NCBI RefSeq assembly: GCF_034350045.1
Contig: NZ_CP133781.1
Location: 2,510,001 to 2,574,000, forward strand
Length of the DNA: 64,000 nucleotides
Source of the DNA: Pseudomonas sp. CCI4.2
GTDB lineage: Bacteria; Pseudomonadota; Gammaproteobacteria; Pseudomonadales; Pseudomonadaceae
Direction: 5' to 3'
Below are positions 27,925 through 35,677 of the stretch, piece after piece. The stretch's first letter is position 1, and each line of letters opens with the position of its first letter. A model generated the notes under the pieces. The model worked only from the letters and a program-made list of their open reading frames with translations. It was not told where the DNA came from and ran no database searches. The translations under genes and the position numbers were made by a program.

Positions 27925-28317
27925 TTAATTAACCGTAATAGCGCAATCAAACGTCTTCACCGGCGCCACTTCCGGCGCCCACGGCTGTTGATAGGTCATC
28001 ATCAAGCGTCCGGTCCCGGCGTTAGCCGCTTGATAACGCCACGCCGACTGCCCAGCAGTACCGACCAGCCCGGCATTTTCCGGGTTGCTGTAAACCTCAG
28101 GGCCCAAGCTGCGCAAAACACCGGGTGCGGGGTTTTGCACTGCCCAGCGATAGCCGGTCTCAGGAGTACTGGGTAGGGTCAGGAGTAGGGTTTGCCCGGA
28201 TTTCAGTTTAAGCGGGCAATCACTTTGCTTATCAAGGCTAACGATTTGCCGGGGTTGTTGCGCGCAAGCAGCAAGCAGGGCGAGGCTCAGCGGGACGAGC
28301 AGGCGGGTGGCAGTCAT
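27925..28317 (-). CDS. icp: ICP/chagasin-type cysteine protease inhibitor lipoprotein (I42 family)
   Basis: 130 residues. Signal peptide with lipobox LLAAC (MTATRLLVPLSLALLAACAQQ), so probably a lipoprotein. Chagasin-fold motifs: LPSTPETGYRWAV (family NPTTGY loop) and a later Y-x-x-PW stretch (MTYQQPWAP). Start 28317 is chosen because the longer frame to 28395 runs into a REP element. The position between cmo/pdxJ and the lon-type gene matches PA0778 (icp) of P. aeruginosa. Confidence 0.85.
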   Translation of the reverse strand: MTATRLLVPLSLALLAACAQQPRQIVSLDKQSDCPLKLKSGQTLLLTLPSTPETGYRWAVQNPAPGVLRSLGPEVYSNPENAGLVGTAGQSAWRYQAANAGTGRLMMTYQQPWAPEVAPVKTFDCAITVN

Positions 28318-28359
28318 GGAGGCTCCAGTCGTATGCAACGAACCCAGAGCATAGCCTTT

Positions 28360-28407
28360 CTCGCCAACAAGTTGGACTGCACCTGCTGCAGCCAACGTGT
28401 TGGCGAA
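28360..28407. repeat. Compact REP pair between icp and lon
   Basis: CTCGCCAACAAGTTGGACTG and the inverse CAGCCAACGTGTTGGCG, separated by a few bases. Same family as the other REPINs. It lies between the lon stop and the icp start, both on the minus strand. Confidence 0.65.
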
Positions 28408-28418
28408 ACAATTAACCC

Positions 28419-30839
28419 TTAAAACAATATCTTCGCTACGTCAGCAAAGCGCTTGGCAAAGTGGACGGTTATCCCTTCCTTGAGGTACTCCGGCAGCTCT
28501 TCAAAGTTGCCTCGGTTGGGCTCTGGCAGGATCAGCTCATGAATTTTCTGTCGCCGCGCCGCGATGACTTTTTCACGAACCCCTCCAATCGGCAGTACAT
28601 GCCCGGTCAGCGTCAGCTCGCCGGTCATGGCCACACCCTTTTTCGGTGCCTGGTTGCGCGCCAACGACAACAGAGCGCTGGCCATGGTCACCCCAGCACT
28701 TGGGCCGTCTTTCGGGGTTGCGCCTTCGGGCACGTGCAAGTGGACAAATGCTTCGTCGAAGAACCTTGGGTCCCCACCGAATTGCGCAAGATTGGCACTG
28801 ACATAGCTGTAGGCGATTTCCGCAGATTCCTTCATAACATCACCCAACTGCCCGGTGAGTTTGAAGCCGCGATTAAGCGTGTGAATACGGGTTGCTTCAA
28901 TCGGCAGTGTCGCGCCGCCCATGCTGGTCCAGGCCAAGCCGGTAATGACACCGGTACCAGACAGCACCTGCTCGTTACGGAATACCACTGTTCCCAGCGA
29001 CGCTTCGAGGTCTTTGGGCCCGAGCTTGATCACCAGGTCTGGGCTGTCGATCAACTTGACCACTGCTTTACGCACCAGTTTGCCCAGCTGTTTTTCCAGT
29101 TGCCGAACCCCGGCTTCCCGAGCGTAACCGTCGATGACCTGACGCAACGCGCTGTCGCTGATAGTCAGATTGGTTTTCGACACGCCAGCCTTTTTCAGCT
29201 GTTTTGGCCACAAGTGGCGCTTGGCAATGGCGAGCTTTTCTTCAGTGATGTAGCCCGACAGGCGAATCACTTCCATCCGGTCCAACAGCGGGCCGGGAAT
29301 CGAATCCAGGGTGTTGGCGGTGCAGACGAACAGCACTTTCGACAGGTCCAGACGCAAATCCAGATAGTGATCGAGGAATTCCACGTTCTGTTCCGGGTCA
29401 AGGGTTTCCAGCAGCGCCGAGGCAGGGTCGCCCTGGTAGCTTTGGCCCATTTTGTCGATCTCGTCGAGCATGATCACCGGGTTCATCACTTCCATGTCTT
29501 TGAGCGCTTGGACCAGTTTGCCCGGCTGCGCGCCGATGTAGGTCCGACGGTGACCTTTGATCTCCGCTTCGTCGCGCATGCCGCCGACGCTGAAGCGGTA
29601 GAAAGGTCGCCCCAAGGATTCGGCAATCGAACGGCCAACGCTGGTTTTGCCCACGCCCGGCGGACCGACCAACAACACAATGGAGCCGCTGATCTCGCCT
29701 TTGTAAGCACCCACCGCGAGGAATTCGAGGATGCGGCTCTTGATGTCGTCGAGCCCGGCATGGTGTTGATCGAGCACCTTGCGCGCATGCTTGAGGTCGA
29801 GTTTATCTTTGCCGTAGACGCCCCACGGCACCGAACTGGCCCAGTCGAGGTAGTTGCGGGTGACAGCGTATTCCGGCGAGCCCGTTTCAAGGATCGACAG
29901 TTTGCTCATCTCCTCATCGATGCGCTTGCGGGCCTGCGGCGGTAAGGTCTTGCCTTCCAGCCGCTGCTCAAACTGTTCGATGTCGGCGCTGCGGTCGTCC
30001 TTGCTCAAGCCAAGCTCTTGCTGGATGACCTTAAGTTGTTCCTTAAGGAAGAACTCGCGCTGATGTTCGCCGATCTTGCGATTCACCTCGGCGGATATTT
30101 CTTTCTGCAGCCGCGCCACTTCAACTTCCTTGCGCAGCATCGGCAAGACCTTCTCCATGCGTTTGAGCATGGGCACGCAATCGAGTACCTGCTGCAATTC
30201 AACCCCGGTGGCCGAGGTCAGCGCGGCGGCGAAATCGGTCAGCGGCGATGGATCGTTGGGGCTGAAGCGGTTCAAGTAGTTTTTCAGTTCTTCGCTGTAC
30301 AGCGGGTTCAGCGGCAGCAGTTCCTTGATCGCGTTGATCAGGGCCATGCCGTATGCCTTGACCTCATCAGTCGCTTCGACGGGTGTCTGCGGGTATTCAA
30401 CCTCTACCAGATACGGTGGGCGATGGTGTTTGAGCCACGTGCGAATGCGCACACGGCTCAGGCCCTGAGCGACGAATTGCAATTTGCCGTTTTCACGGCT
30501 GGCGTGATGTACCTTCACCAGCGTGCCGTATTCAGGCAAAGCGTGGGTGTCGAAATGGCGGGTGTCGTCGGGCGGCGCGTCCATGAAAAACAGCGCCAGG
30601 GAGTGGTGGTCCGACTTGCTGACCAGCTCCAGGGTCTCGGCCCAAGGCGCTTCGTTAACGATCACCGGCAGCACTTGGGCCGGGAAGAACGGACGGTTGT
30701 GGATCGGAATGATATACACCTTGTCCGGAAGGTTCTGTCCCGGCAGGGCCAAGCTGGTACTGGTGGAATGTTCGGGTACATCGTGTTCGGCATTGATGTC
30801 TTCTGACACAGTCGCTGAGTCGGTGTGCTGGTCGCTCAT
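28419..30839 (-). CDS. asrA: ATP-dependent Lon-type protease (AsrA-like second Lon)
   Basis: 806 residues. N-terminal LON substrate domain from about residue 42 (VYIIPIHNRPFFPAQVLPV), AAA+ module with Walker A GPPGVGKTS (392-400) and Walker B VIMLDEIDKM, and a protease domain with Ser714 (PKDGPSAGVT) and Lys757 (GGVREKVIAA). Main-chain Lon of Pseudomonas normally lies beside clpX; this copy, next to icp, matches PA0779 (AsrA), linked to heat-shock and aminoglycoside stress responses. A strong sigma-32 promoter match lies upstream. Assignment to the paralog rests on synteny. Confidence 0.92.
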   Translation of the reverse strand: MSDQHTDSATVSEDINAEHDVPEHSTSTSLALPGQNLPDKVYIIPIHNRPFFPAQVLPVIVNEAPWAETLELVSKSDHHSLALFFMDAPPDDTRHFDTHALPEYGTLVKVHHASRENGKLQFVAQGLSRVRIRTWLKHHRPPYLVEVEYPQTPVEATDEVKAYGMALINAIKELLPLNPLYSEELKNYLNRFSPNDPSPLTDFAAALTSATGVELQQVLDCVPMLKRMEKVLPMLRKEVEVARLQKEISAEVNRKIGEHQREFFLKEQLKVIQQELGLSKDDRSADIEQFEQRLEGKTLPPQARKRIDEEMSKLSILETGSPEYAVTRNYLDWASSVPWGVYGKDKLDLKHARKVLDQHHAGLDDIKSRILEFLAVGAYKGEISGSIVLLVGPPGVGKTSVGRSIAESLGRPFYRFSVGGMRDEAEIKGHRRTYIGAQPGKLVQALKDMEVMNPVIMLDEIDKMGQSYQGDPASALLETLDPEQNVEFLDHYLDLRLDLSKVLFVCTANTLDSIPGPLLDRMEVIRLSGYITEEKLAIAKRHLWPKQLKKAGVSKTNLTISDSALRQVIDGYAREAGVRQLEKQLGKLVRKAVVKLIDSPDLVIKLGPKDLEASLGTVVFRNEQVLSGTGVITGLAWTSMGGATLPIEATRIHTLNRGFKLTGQLGDVMKESAEIAYSYVSANLAQFGGDPRFFDEAFVHLHVPEGATPKDGPSAGVTMASALLSLARNQAPKKGVAMTGELTLTGHVLPIGGVREKVIAARRQKIHELILPEPNRGNFEELPEYLKEGITVHFAKRFADVAKILF

Positions 30840-30869
30840 GGGGCACCTGCATAATTGAATATGCTGTTT

Positions 30870-30898
30870 AGATGGGGCGCGGCGGAGCGGGTTTCAAT
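30870..30898 (-). promoter_or_regulatory. Heat-shock (sigma-32) promoter of the lon-type gene
   Basis: On the minus strand ATTGAAA (30892-30898), then a 14-base spacer and CCCCATCT (30870-30877). The sigma-32 consensus is CTTGAAA-N11/16-CCCCATnT. The -10 box is an exact match and lies about 30 bases from the start codon. Seen directly; activity untested. Confidence 0.75.
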
Positions 30899-31101
30899 GG
30901 CCTTGCCAAATTGATTCAGCCAGACTTAGGTTGCTGCTTGAAATGCTGATACGGTTAAAGAGGTATTCGACGAGTAGTGGCTAGATGCCTTTTTAAAAGC
31001 GTGACCTTCTCAATGCGTACCACTAATCTGCCTAGCTGGTTTTTCATTGCCAAGGCAGGCGTACTGTTTATTGGCGTTGTTGTTACGGAACGGAAACAGC
31101 T

Positions 31102-31776
31102 ATGCGCAGCGTATTTTCTTCAGTTGTTTTGGTGATGTTTTCAGTCATTTTCAGTGTGAGTGTATCGGCGGCGAACTTCGAGGCCGATATCGTGGATCAA
31201 CAGGGCAAGCCTCTGAAATTTGCCGTGCTCACTCTGCAAGGACCGCCAGGCAACGTAGCCATAGCCCTCAAAGCCGATATGGACCAGCGCGATCAGCAAT
31301 TTGCACCGCACGTGCTGGCTGTCCATTCGGGTACACAAATCGCCTTTCCCAACAGCGATAACGTCCGCCATCAGGTGTATTCGTTTTCTCCGGCCAAGCG
31401 TTTTGAACTACGGTTGTACGAAGGAACGCCGTCATTACCGGTGCTGTTCGACAAGCCCGGGGTAGTCGTATTGGGCTGCAATATTCATGACTCTATGCTG
31501 GGTTATGTGTATGTCACCGATGATCCCTGGTTTGCAGTCAGCGGGGGTGATGGTGCGATTAAATTCGATCAACTGGCTGCCGGGCATTACAAGGTAACGC
31601 TCTGGCATCCTGATTCGGCTGACATGCAGCCAGTATCGGGCGGCGAGATCGACGTCCCGGTCAACGGGTTGCGCCAGCGATTCACGCTGCCAGTGCAACC
31701 CAAAGACACGGATATGGACATGACCCCGGCGCCGAGTGCTTTTGGCGACGCCTTCAAGAAGGCCGCGCATGAATGA
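31102..31776 (+). CDS. Periplasmic cupredoxin-like protein (methylamine-utilisation-protein-like)
   Basis: 224 residues with signal peptide (cleavage near SVSA-AN). An N-terminal carboxypeptidase-regulatory-like beta domain is followed by a cupredoxin-type site: His90 (SDNVRHQVYSF), Cys126, His129 and Met132 (LGCNIHDSMLGYV) have the spacing of a type-1 copper centre. Proteins of this type are often annotated as methylamine utilisation proteins without methylamine genes nearby, as here. First gene of a four-gene operon; it overlaps the GGDEF/EAL gene by 4 nt, so a copper or redox input to that protein is a reasonable inference. Confidence 0.8.
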   Translation: MRSVFSSVVLVMFSVIFSVSVSAANFEADIVDQQGKPLKFAVLTLQGPPGNVAIALKADMDQRDQQFAPHVLAVHSGTQIAFPNSDNVRHQVYSFSPAKRFELRLYEGTPSLPVLFDKPGVVVLGCNIHDSMLGYVYVTDDPWFAVSGGDGAIKFDQLAAGHYKVTLWHPDSADMQPVSGGEIDVPVNGLRQRFTLPVQPKDTDMDMTPAPSAFGDAFKKAAHE

Positions 31777-34130
31777 ACCTTCGCAGTAGTTTCCAGGCGC
31801 GCATCGCTGGCGTATTGATCTTGTTAATGCTGGTTGTCATTGGCGCTGTGTACTTTGCGGTCAAGGCAGCCACGGATAACGCGGTGCGGATTCAAGCCGA
31901 AGAACAGTTAGAAGTCGGTACCCGCGTATTCCAGAATTTGCTGGATATTCGCGGTCGGCAACTGCGTGATGGCGTCCAGTTGGTGGCTGCGGATTTCGGT
32001 TTTCGTGACGCAGTGTCCAGCCGCGACTCAGCAACCATTCGCTCGGTCTTGCGCAATCATGGCGCGCGGATCAACGCCAGTGACATGTTCCTGCTGAGCA
32101 TGGAAGGCAAAGTGTTGGCCAGCACCGTAGAGCAGATACCGGAAGGCAGCCAATTTCGTTTCGACAAGGCTTTGCGCACGGCCCGCCGCACCAACTCCTC
32201 GGTGCTGATCGTGCCGCTCGATGGCAAGCCGCATCTCTTGGTGGAAAGTACCGTCTTGGCGCCCCTGCCCATTGGGCGGGTAGTGATGGGCTTTGCGATC
32301 GACAGCGATTTTGCCCAAGAACTGCGCTCTCTCAGTGGTCTGGAAGTCTCGTTTCTTGCTGTTGATAATCAACAATCCGGGCAAATGGTCAGTACTCAGC
32401 CCGATTCGCTTTATAGCAGCCTCAATAAGGTGATGCTCGACACCTCTCAAGGTCGGCAAATGCACCTGACCGAGCACATGAATCAACGCTTCCTCAGTCA
32501 GTCGCTGACCCTGGTCAATTCCGGTAATCCTGAAGACGGTCAGGTCATTGCCTTGCTACAAAGTCCTGTGGATCGAGCGATGCAAGCGTTCGCTTTGCTG
32601 GATGAAAAAATCATCTGGATCGCCCTTGGGGCGTTGTTGGCCTCGTTGGTGGGTGCTCTGCTGTTGGCGCGCAATGTGTCACTGCCGGTGCGTGCGCTGG
32701 CGAAAGCGGCAGAACGCATCGGTGATGGGGATTACCAAACGCCGCTGGTCCTCAAGCGTAGTGATGAATTGGGTCGGCTGGCCAGCGCCTTTAATTCGAT
32801 GCAAAGCGGCATTGCTGAGCGCGAGCAACAACTGGCGCACAACGCCCTGCACGATACCCTCACTGGTTTGCCTAACCGGGCGTTGGCGATGGAGCGCCTG
32901 AGCAGTGCGATTGCTGCTGAGCGCCCAGTTGCGTTGCTGTACCTGGACATTGTCAACTTCCGGGCTATCAATGAAAGCATCGGCGCCGAAGGTGTCGATC
33001 ACATGCTGCAAGGAGTCGGTGCCCGGGTGCAGGCGGCGCTTCGGCCTGGCGATACCGTTGCGAGACTTACCGCCAACGAGTTTTTGCTGCTGCTGGAGAA
33101 TACAAGCAGTGACGGTGCCGTCGCCATGGCCGACAAACTGCAGCAACTTTTACTCATGCCCCAGCGGATCGGCAGTCATGACCTGTCGCTCGATTGCTGC
33201 GTGGGCATTGCGGCTTACCCGGCCGACGGTGCGGCGCCCCAGGAGTTGCTCAGCCGAGCGGCCATTGCCCGTCAAGATGCCGCGCACCTTCCGGGTCGTT
33301 TGCAAATCTATCAGGAGGGTCGCGACCTGGCCCACCAACGCCAGATCAGCCTGATCCGCGATTTGCGTCATGCCGCGGCGAATAACGAATTGGTGCTGCA
33401 TTACCAACCCAAACTGGACATCCGCCAAGGCGTGGTGCGCCAGGCCGAAGCGTTATTGCGCTGGCAACATCCGCACTTCGGGTTGGTGTCACCATTGGAG
33501 TTCATCGTCCTGGCCGAGCGCACTGGCAGCATCCAGCTGTTGACCCACTGGGTGATCGAAGACGTCATGCGCCAGTGGGCTCAGTGGAACAGTCGCGGCT
33601 TGCGGGTGCAGGTTTCGTTGAATATTTCGGCTGACGACTTGCTCGGTGATGAGCTGGTCGGGCGGGTGTCGACCTTGCTCGAGAAATACCAGGTTCCGCC
33701 GGATCAACTGATCTTTGAAATCACTGAAAGCGCCGTCATGCGTGAGCCTGAGCATGCGCTGGAAGTGCTGCACCGTTTGCGTGAGTGCGGCATCAGCCTG
33801 TCGGTGGATGACTTCGGCACCGGCTATTCATCGCTGGCGCACCTCAAGCGGTTGCCGGTGCAGGAACTCAAAATTGATCAGTCGTTTGTCCGTGACCTAG
33901 ACGAGACCAGTGAAGACGCGGTTATTGTTCGTTCGACCATTGAGATGAGCCACAACCTGGGCCTCAAGGTGGTGGCCGAAGGGGTTGAGTACGAACGCAG
34001 CCTGCGCCTCCTTGAACGTTGGCACTGTGATACTGCTCAGGGTTACTTGATCAGTCGTCCATTGACTGCCGCCGTGTTTGAAGCCTGGATGGCCAAGCCA
34101 TTGGGTTTACCCAGCCTGATGGTTCACTGA
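31773..34130 (+). CDS. Membrane c-di-GMP phosphodiesterase with degenerate GGDEF and intact EAL
   Basis: 785 residues. TM1 at about 10-32, periplasmic CACHE-like sensor domain 33-270, TM2 at about 278-298, HAMP 299-355, GGDEF domain 355-510, EAL domain 525-775. The GGDEF signature is replaced by TANEF (433-437), so cyclase activity is unlikely. EAL residues are present: Glu559 (EALLRW), Asn617, Glu649, Asp679/680 (DDFGTGYSSL), Lys700, Glu736 and Gln756. Expected to hydrolyse c-di-GMP in response to a periplasmic signal. Coupled to the cupredoxin-like gene, and followed by DUF3034 and globin genes with gaps of 1-3 nt. Confidence 0.92.
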   Translation: MNLRSSFQARIAGVLILLMLVVIGAVYFAVKAATDNAVRIQAEEQLEVGTRVFQNLLDIRGRQLRDGVQLVAADFGFRDAVSSRDSATIRSVLRNHGARINASDMFLLSMEGKVLASTVEQIPEGSQFRFDKALRTARRTNSSVLIVPLDGKPHLLVESTVLAPLPIGRVVMGFAIDSDFAQELRSLSGLEVSFLAVDNQQSGQMVSTQPDSLYSSLNKVMLDTSQGRQMHLTEHMNQRFLSQSLTLVNSGNPEDGQVIALLQSPVDRAMQAFALLDEKIIWIALGALLASLVGALLLARNVSLPVRALAKAAERIGDGDYQTPLVLKRSDELGRLASAFNSMQSGIAEREQQLAHNALHDTLTGLPNRALAMERLSSAIAAERPVALLYLDIVNFRAINESIGAEGVDHMLQGVGARVQAALRPGDTVARLTANEFLLLLENTSSDGAVAMADKLQQLLLMPQRIGSHDLSLDCCVGIAAYPADGAAPQELLSRAAIARQDAAHLPGRLQIYQEGRDLAHQRQISLIRDLRHAAANNELVLHYQPKLDIRQGVVRQAEALLRWQHPHFGLVSPLEFIVLAERTGSIQLLTHWVIEDVMRQWAQWNSRGLRVQVSLNISADDLLGDELVGRVSTLLEKYQVPPDQLIFEITESAVMREPEHALEVLHRLRECGISLSVDDFGTGYSSLAHLKRLPVQELKIDQSFVRDLDETSEDAVIVRSTIEMSHNLGLKVVAEGVEYERSLRLLERWHCDTAQGYLISRPLTAAVFEAWMAKPLGLPSLMVH

Positions 34131-34133
34131 TTT

Positions 34134-34997
34134 ATGCGCGCTCGTCTGTGTCTTTGGTTGGGTTGCGTATCGGCATTGCTCAGCGTGTGCGCGCAAGCCG
34201 ATCAAGGTCGGTTGATTGCCACCGCAGGCGCCAGCAGCATCGAAGGCGCAGCGGGTGGAGGAATCACGCCGTGGGCGGTCTTAGCCGGTTACGGCGAGGC
34301 GGGCGAGTGGGGCAGCACGGTGTTCGCGACCCATATCGATTTGCCGGACTACGCCCTGGATGTAAAGGGCTTGGCCGTTGCCTTCGATAACCGGGTCGAG
34401 ATGTCCTATGCGCGCCAGCGCTTGGACATAGGATCGCTGGCGAGCAAGTTGCACCTTCCCCAAGACAGTTTGAATCAGGACATTTTTGGACTGAAAGTGC
34501 GGTTGTTTGGCGACGTTATTTACGACGAGCTGCCCCAGGTTTCGCTGGGCCTGGAATACAAGCATCAGGACGATTTTCTGGTCCCGACGCTTGCTGGCGC
34601 CAAACGCGCTTCAGACGTCGAGGGTTACCTGACGGCCAGCCGTTTGTTCATGGGCGCGGCGTTTGGCTACAACCTGCTGATCAATGGTGGCGTACGTTAC
34701 AGCCGCGCCAACGAACTGGGATTGCTGGGCTTTGGCGGTGATCGCAATGACACCCGCAGCGTGCTCAAGGAGGGTTCCGTCGCCGTGTTATTTAACCCGC
34801 GCTGGGCGCTGGGCATGGAATACCGCGAGAAGCCGCACAACCTGTCGTTCTCCAATGAAAGCGACTGGAAAGACCTATTCGTGGGTTACTTTCCCAATAA
34901 GCACCTGTCGTTCGTGTTGGCCTATGCGCGGCTGGGTGAGATCGCCACCCTAAGCAATCAGAACGGCACGTATTTGTCCGTGCAGGGAAGTTTTTAA
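34134..34997 (+). CDS. DUF3034 family envelope protein
   Basis: 287 residues with signal peptide (LCLWLGCVSALLSVCAQA-DQ). The rest is rich in alternating hydrophobic residues and aromatic-ended strands (VRYSRANELGLLGFGG, WALGMEYREKPHNLSF) and ends LSVQGSF with a terminal Phe. This suggests an outer-membrane beta-barrel. It resembles DUF3034 proteins, whose function is unknown. Third gene of the operon, starting 3 nt after the phosphodiesterase stop. Confidence 0.75.
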   Translation: MRARLCLWLGCVSALLSVCAQADQGRLIATAGASSIEGAAGGGITPWAVLAGYGEAGEWGSTVFATHIDLPDYALDVKGLAVAFDNRVEMSYARQRLDIGSLASKLHLPQDSLNQDIFGLKVRLFGDVIYDELPQVSLGLEYKHQDDFLVPTLAGAKRASDVEGYLTASRLFMGAAFGYNLLINGGVRYSRANELGLLGFGGDRNDTRSVLKEGSVAVLFNPRWALGMEYREKPHNLSFSNESDWKDLFVGYFPNKHLSFVLAYARLGEIATLSNQNGTYLSVQGSF

Positions 34998-34998
34998 C

Positions 34999-35418
34999 AT
35001 GCGCCTGTTGCCGTGGATGCTCATTGCCGTGCTGGCTGGCTGCGCGCAAACGCCGGCCCACGATGACAGTCTTTACCTCGCCTTGGGCCAGCGCGCCGGG
35101 CTGCAACGCATCGTAGAGGGCATGCTGCTGAACATTGCCAAAGACCCGCGCATCGTCGAGCACTTCAAACGCGTCGACATCGTTCGTCTGCGCGATAAGT
35201 TGGTGGAGAAATTCTGCGTCGAAACCGGCGGCCCTTGCCGCTACAGTGGTGACAGCATGGCCGAAGTGCATAAAGGTCAGCACTTGACCCGCAGCGACTT
35301 CAACGCCCTGGTGGAAGACCTGATCGACGCCATGGATAGTCAGCACATCCCGGTGCCAACGCAAAATGGCTTGATCGCCAAGCTGGCGCCGTTGCGTGGC
35401 GAAGTTATCGAGAAATGA
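34999..35418 (+). CDS. Truncated-hemoglobin-like lipoprotein
   Basis: 139 residues. Lipobox VLAGC (Cys15) places it on an envelope membrane. The mature part looks like a group 1 truncated globin: Phe56 in the EHF helix and VHKGQHLTRSDFNALVEDL, where His91 sits at the proximal haem-ligand position. Globins are normally cytosolic, so a lipidated one is unusual. It starts 1 nt after the DUF3034 stop. Oxygen, NO or haem binding is inferred from the fold. Confidence 0.8.
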   Translation: MRLLPWMLIAVLAGCAQTPAHDDSLYLALGQRAGLQRIVEGMLLNIAKDPRIVEHFKRVDIVRLRDKLVEKFCVETGGPCRYSGDSMAEVHKGQHLTRSDFNALVEDLIDAMDSQHIPVPTQNGLIAKLAPLRGEVIEK

Positions 35419-35428
35419 GCCGCCGCCG

Positions 35429-35511
35429 ATTACCGTGGGAGTAGGCTTGCCTGCGAAGAGGCCCGCCATCGCGCCGCTGATGTCGACCTCAAACATAGAA
35501 TCTCCCACAGA
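35429..35511. repeat. REP-like element of a second family
   Basis: TACCGTGGGAGTAGGCTTGC... and, inverted, ...AATCTCCCACAG 60 bases later. It resembles the GTGGGAGC-type REPs of Pseudomonas and differs from the CCAAC-core family in the window. Confidence 0.4.
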
Positions 35512-35624
35512 GTGCACGCTAGAAACCGTGGGAACGAATTCCTTCCTATCGGGAAGCTGTGTTTCAGGCGCACCGAATCCTGCTCTATCGCCAATACGTT
35601 CGTACAGACGGGTTTCATGAAATC

Positions 35625-35660
35625 AAAAAAAGGCGGCCACCTCTCGGTAACCGCCTTTTC
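35625..35660. terminator. Bidirectional terminator between the globin operon and gcd
   Basis: AAAAAAAGGCGG, loop, CCGCCTTTT: GC stem with A-run on one side and T-run on the other, placed between convergent transcription units. Confidence 0.85.
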
Positions 35661-35677
35661 ATTGACCGTCTGAGGGA

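Noticed and set aside
28461..29945. 494-codon plus-strand open frame opposite the lon-type gene
   Set aside because: It is the antisense of a highly conserved gene in GC-rich DNA; its product is Gln/His/Val-rich without any family resemblance and lacks a ribosome-binding site.
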